Assembly (NCBI GenBank): GCA_017849615.1
Contig: JAFIGS010000010.1
Coordinates: 62,001-126,000 of the forward strand
DNA: 64,000 bases
Reading direction: 5' to 3'
Source: Pseudolabrys sp.
GTDB taxonomy: Bacteria; Pseudomonadota; Alphaproteobacteria; Rhizobiales; Xanthobacteraceae
Each line of letters begins with the position of its first letter. Position 1 is the stretch's first letter. The notes under the pieces were generated by a model, which worked only from the letters and a program-made list of their open reading frames with translations, ran no database searches and was not told the DNA's origin. Made by a program: the position numbers and the translations under genes. This document shows positions 62,439 through 64,000 of the stretch, in pieces.

Positions 62439-62562
62439 CGTCCTGCCGCGTCGTCATCGTCATCGGATGAAACTCCGGCGAGTTTGCGGCGGCGATCATG
62501 AACGGCCGCTGACCGCTGACATTAAAATGCCGTAACAAAGAAGCCGGGAGCCGGTCCGTGCT

Positions 62563-63360
62563 TCAAGCGGCGCCACGCATCGCCGCCGCGGTCGCGTCGT
62601 CGGCGGGGAAAAACGACTCGATCGCCAGCTCCGACAGGGTGATATCGACCGGCGTGCCGAGCACGGTGGTGGTGGAGAAGAATGACAGCAGCCCCGCCGG
62701 CGTCCGCAGTTGCAGCGGCACGACGAAGCCGCCATAGCGATCCGCCGCTGGCCGTGTATGGCTGATGCCGGCCGGATAGGGCTTCAGTTCTTCCAGCAAC
62801 GCGGCGAGTGTTTCGTCGCAAGTGACGCCGATCTGGTGCCGCAACCGCTCGAGGATGTGCGCGCGCCATTCCGGCAGATTGGCGATGCGCGGCGCCAGCC
62901 CTTCAGGATGCAGGCTCAGACGGAGCACATTGACCGGCGACTCCAGGAGATGCGGCGCGACGCCTTCGAGCAGCGGCGCCAGCGCGCGATTGGCGCTCAC
63001 CATGGTCCAGTGCCGGTCGATTGCCAGCGCCGGATATGGCTCGTGGCCCCTGAGGATAAGATCGATCGCCGCGCGCGCATGCTTCACCGCGGGATCGTGC
63101 AGCGGCCGCTGCGGAAACACCGGCGCGAAGCCGGCGGCCAGCAGCACCGCGTTGCGCTCGCGCAAGGGCACGTCGAGCCGGTCGCACAGATTGAGCACCA
63201 TATCACGCGAGGGCTGCGCCTTGCCGGTTTCGACGAAGCTGAGATGCCGCGCCGAGATTTCCGCCTCGAGCGCGAGATCGAGCTGGGTCATGCGGCGGCG
63301 CTGGCGCCATTGCCGGATGTGGGTGCCGACGTCGCGGGGCTGGCTGTCGATATTGGTCAT
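62563..63360 (-). CDS. XRE-family regulator with MmyB-like ligand-binding domain
   Basis: 265 residues. The helix-turn-helix is at about 13-65 (HIRQWRQRRRMTQLDLALEAEISARHLSFVETGKAQPSRDMVLNLCDRL). The rest (YPALAIDRHWTMVSANRALAPLLEG...) is the MmyB-like PAS-like domain found in this branch and may bind a fatty acid or other small ligand. It is divergent from the NTF2-like gene with a 128-base gap, so it may control it. Confidence 0.9.
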   Translation of the reverse strand: MTNIDSQPRDVGTHIRQWRQRRRMTQLDLALEAEISARHLSFVETGKAQPSRDMVLNLCDRLDVPLRERNAVLLAAGFAPVFPQRPLHDPAVKHARAAIDLILRGHEPYPALAIDRHWTMVSANRALAPLLEGVAPHLLESPVNVLRLSLHPEGLAPRIANLPEWRAHILERLRHQIGVTCDETLAALLEELKPYPAGISHTRPAADRYGGFVVPLQLRTPAGLLSFFSTTTVLGTPVDITLSELAIESFFPADDATAAAMRGAA

Positions 63361-63488
63361 GCCGGAACTCTAGCCGCGCGGCTTTGGCCATTCCATGACC
63401 TGCGAGGTAATCGACCCGCGATCTCCGCTCCCGCAAAAAGGCGTCACACCGGCGCGACGCCGGATGGCTCACACCAGGAGATCGCAAC

Positions 63489-63872
63489 ATGACCACCGAT
63501 AACGCCGCCCTCACCGCCCTTGTCGATCGCTACATCGCGGCCTGGAACGAGACCGACGCCAGCCGCCGCCAGGCCCTGATTGCGCTCACCTTCACCGACA
63601 AGGCGCGCTATCTCGATCCGGTGCTGGCCGGCGACGGCCACGACGGCATCGATGCCATGGTCGGCGCCGTCCACGCCAAATATCCGGGCTACACATTCTC
63701 CCGCACCAGCGACATCAACGGCCATCACGACCGCGCGATGTTCAACTGGGCGCTTGGGCCGAAAGACGGCCCGCTCTTCGTCAAGGGCGTCGATGTCGCC
63801 GTCGTGTCGGCCGACGGCCGGCTGGCGCAGGTCGACGGCTTCTTCACCGAGGTCAACGCGCCGCAATCCTAG
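63489..63872 (+). CDS. NTF2/SnoaL-like protein
   Basis: 127 residues with a cone-like NTF2 fold (LVDRYIAAWNETDASRRQALIALTFTDKARYLDPVLAGDGHDGIDAMVGAVHAKYPGYTF). AGGAG lies 9 bases before the ATG. Members can be isomerases, polyketide cyclases or binding proteins; the Asp/His pair needed for isomerisation is not certain here. It is divergent from the XRE regulator, a likely regulator-target pair. Confidence 0.85.
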   Translation: MTTDNAALTALVDRYIAAWNETDASRRQALIALTFTDKARYLDPVLAGDGHDGIDAMVGAVHAKYPGYTFSRTSDINGHHDRAMFNWALGPKDGPLFVKGVDVAVVSADGRLAQVDGFFTEVNAPQS

Positions 63873-64000
63873 GAGATCCTTGGGCCGGCCCAGCCCTCGC
63901 GCCGGGCCGGCGCGGCCACTCCGCCATGGTGCGGACACGATGCGCCACTATCTGACAGAGATTCCACAGTCAGCGGGTTGCCGCGCCGTTCCGGCGCGAC

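Overview
This window is high-GC chromosomal DNA from an alphaproteobacterium, most likely a Hyphomicrobiales (Rhizobiales) member of the Bradyrhizobium / Rhodopseudomonas / Pseudolabrys type. Support comes from regulatory words typical of that group: a direct-repeat LexA box (GAAC-N7-GAAC) before imuA-imuB-dnaE2, Irr-type iron control elements before bfd-bfr, CtrA boxes (TTAA-N7-TTAAC) before outer-membrane protein genes, and many Bug, TRAP and Liv uptake systems. I see no rRNA, tRNA, CRISPR array, transposase or prophage; it reads as ordinary chromosome with dense, mostly metabolic genes. The genus is inference.

Layout. 1-2.5 kb: three outer-membrane beta-barrel proteins on the minus strand, two with a canonical CtrA box upstream. 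2.7-5.8 kb: a small unknown gene, a LysR regulator, a dienelactone-hydrolase-like enzyme and a Bug-type binding protein. 5.9-8.4 kb: bacterioferritin, its ferredoxin (two tandem ICE-like sites upstream) and glmM. 8.7-12.5 kb: FMN-dependent lactate-type dehydrogenase, a hot-dog thioesterase, a VapBC toxin-antitoxin pair with a palindromic operator candidate, and a DUF3422 membrane protein. 12.6-14.4 kb: a cNMP-domain / thioredoxin-reductase-like fusion lacking the redox CxxC. 14.7-20.8 kb: a tiny zinc-ribbon gene and the SOS mutasome imuA-imuB-dnaE2.

20.7-27.9 kb: a mix of enzymes (aroE, 2-hydroxyacid dehydrogenase, MAPEG protein, luciferase-like oxidoreductase, 3-hydroxyisobutyrate-dehydrogenase-like protein, FAD monooxygenase, cupin). 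28-35.2 kb: a Liv-type ABC uptake system (livH-M-G-F plus a convergent binding protein) beside a cyclase/formamidase-like hydrolase and an M20 N-carbamoyl-amidohydrolase-like enzyme, which looks like uptake and hydrolysis of an amide, ureide or cyclic imide. A 41-codon ORF with a strong Shine-Dalgarno sits directly before livH. 35.3-41.6 kb: HdeD, CreA (probable TTG start), an Aer-like chemoreceptor, MsrP without MsrQ, and a divergent EF-G-like GTPase.

41.7-50.5 kb: an orphan binding protein, aspartate aminotransferase, a GT87 membrane protein, a GST, small membrane or exported proteins, a PQQ-type sugar dehydrogenase homologue, DUF486, an exported SH3-like protein and a CWC zinc protein. 50.5-54.9 kb: CorA/ZntB and a TRAP transporter operon (dctP-Q-M) followed by an ABM monooxygenase. 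54.9-64 kb: DUF1272, two small membrane genes, a four-gene nitrate/sulfonate-type ABC operon with two binding proteins (one without a signal peptide), a DUF1800-DUF1501 pair, an XRE regulator and an NTF2-like protein at the right edge.

No single obviously new system stands out. The best leads are the CtrA-marked outer-membrane genes, the tandem ICE sites, the livH leader ORF, the dual-binding-protein ABC operon, and two divergent enzymes that lack expected catalytic residues (the thioredoxin-reductase-like fusion and the EF-G paralogue).
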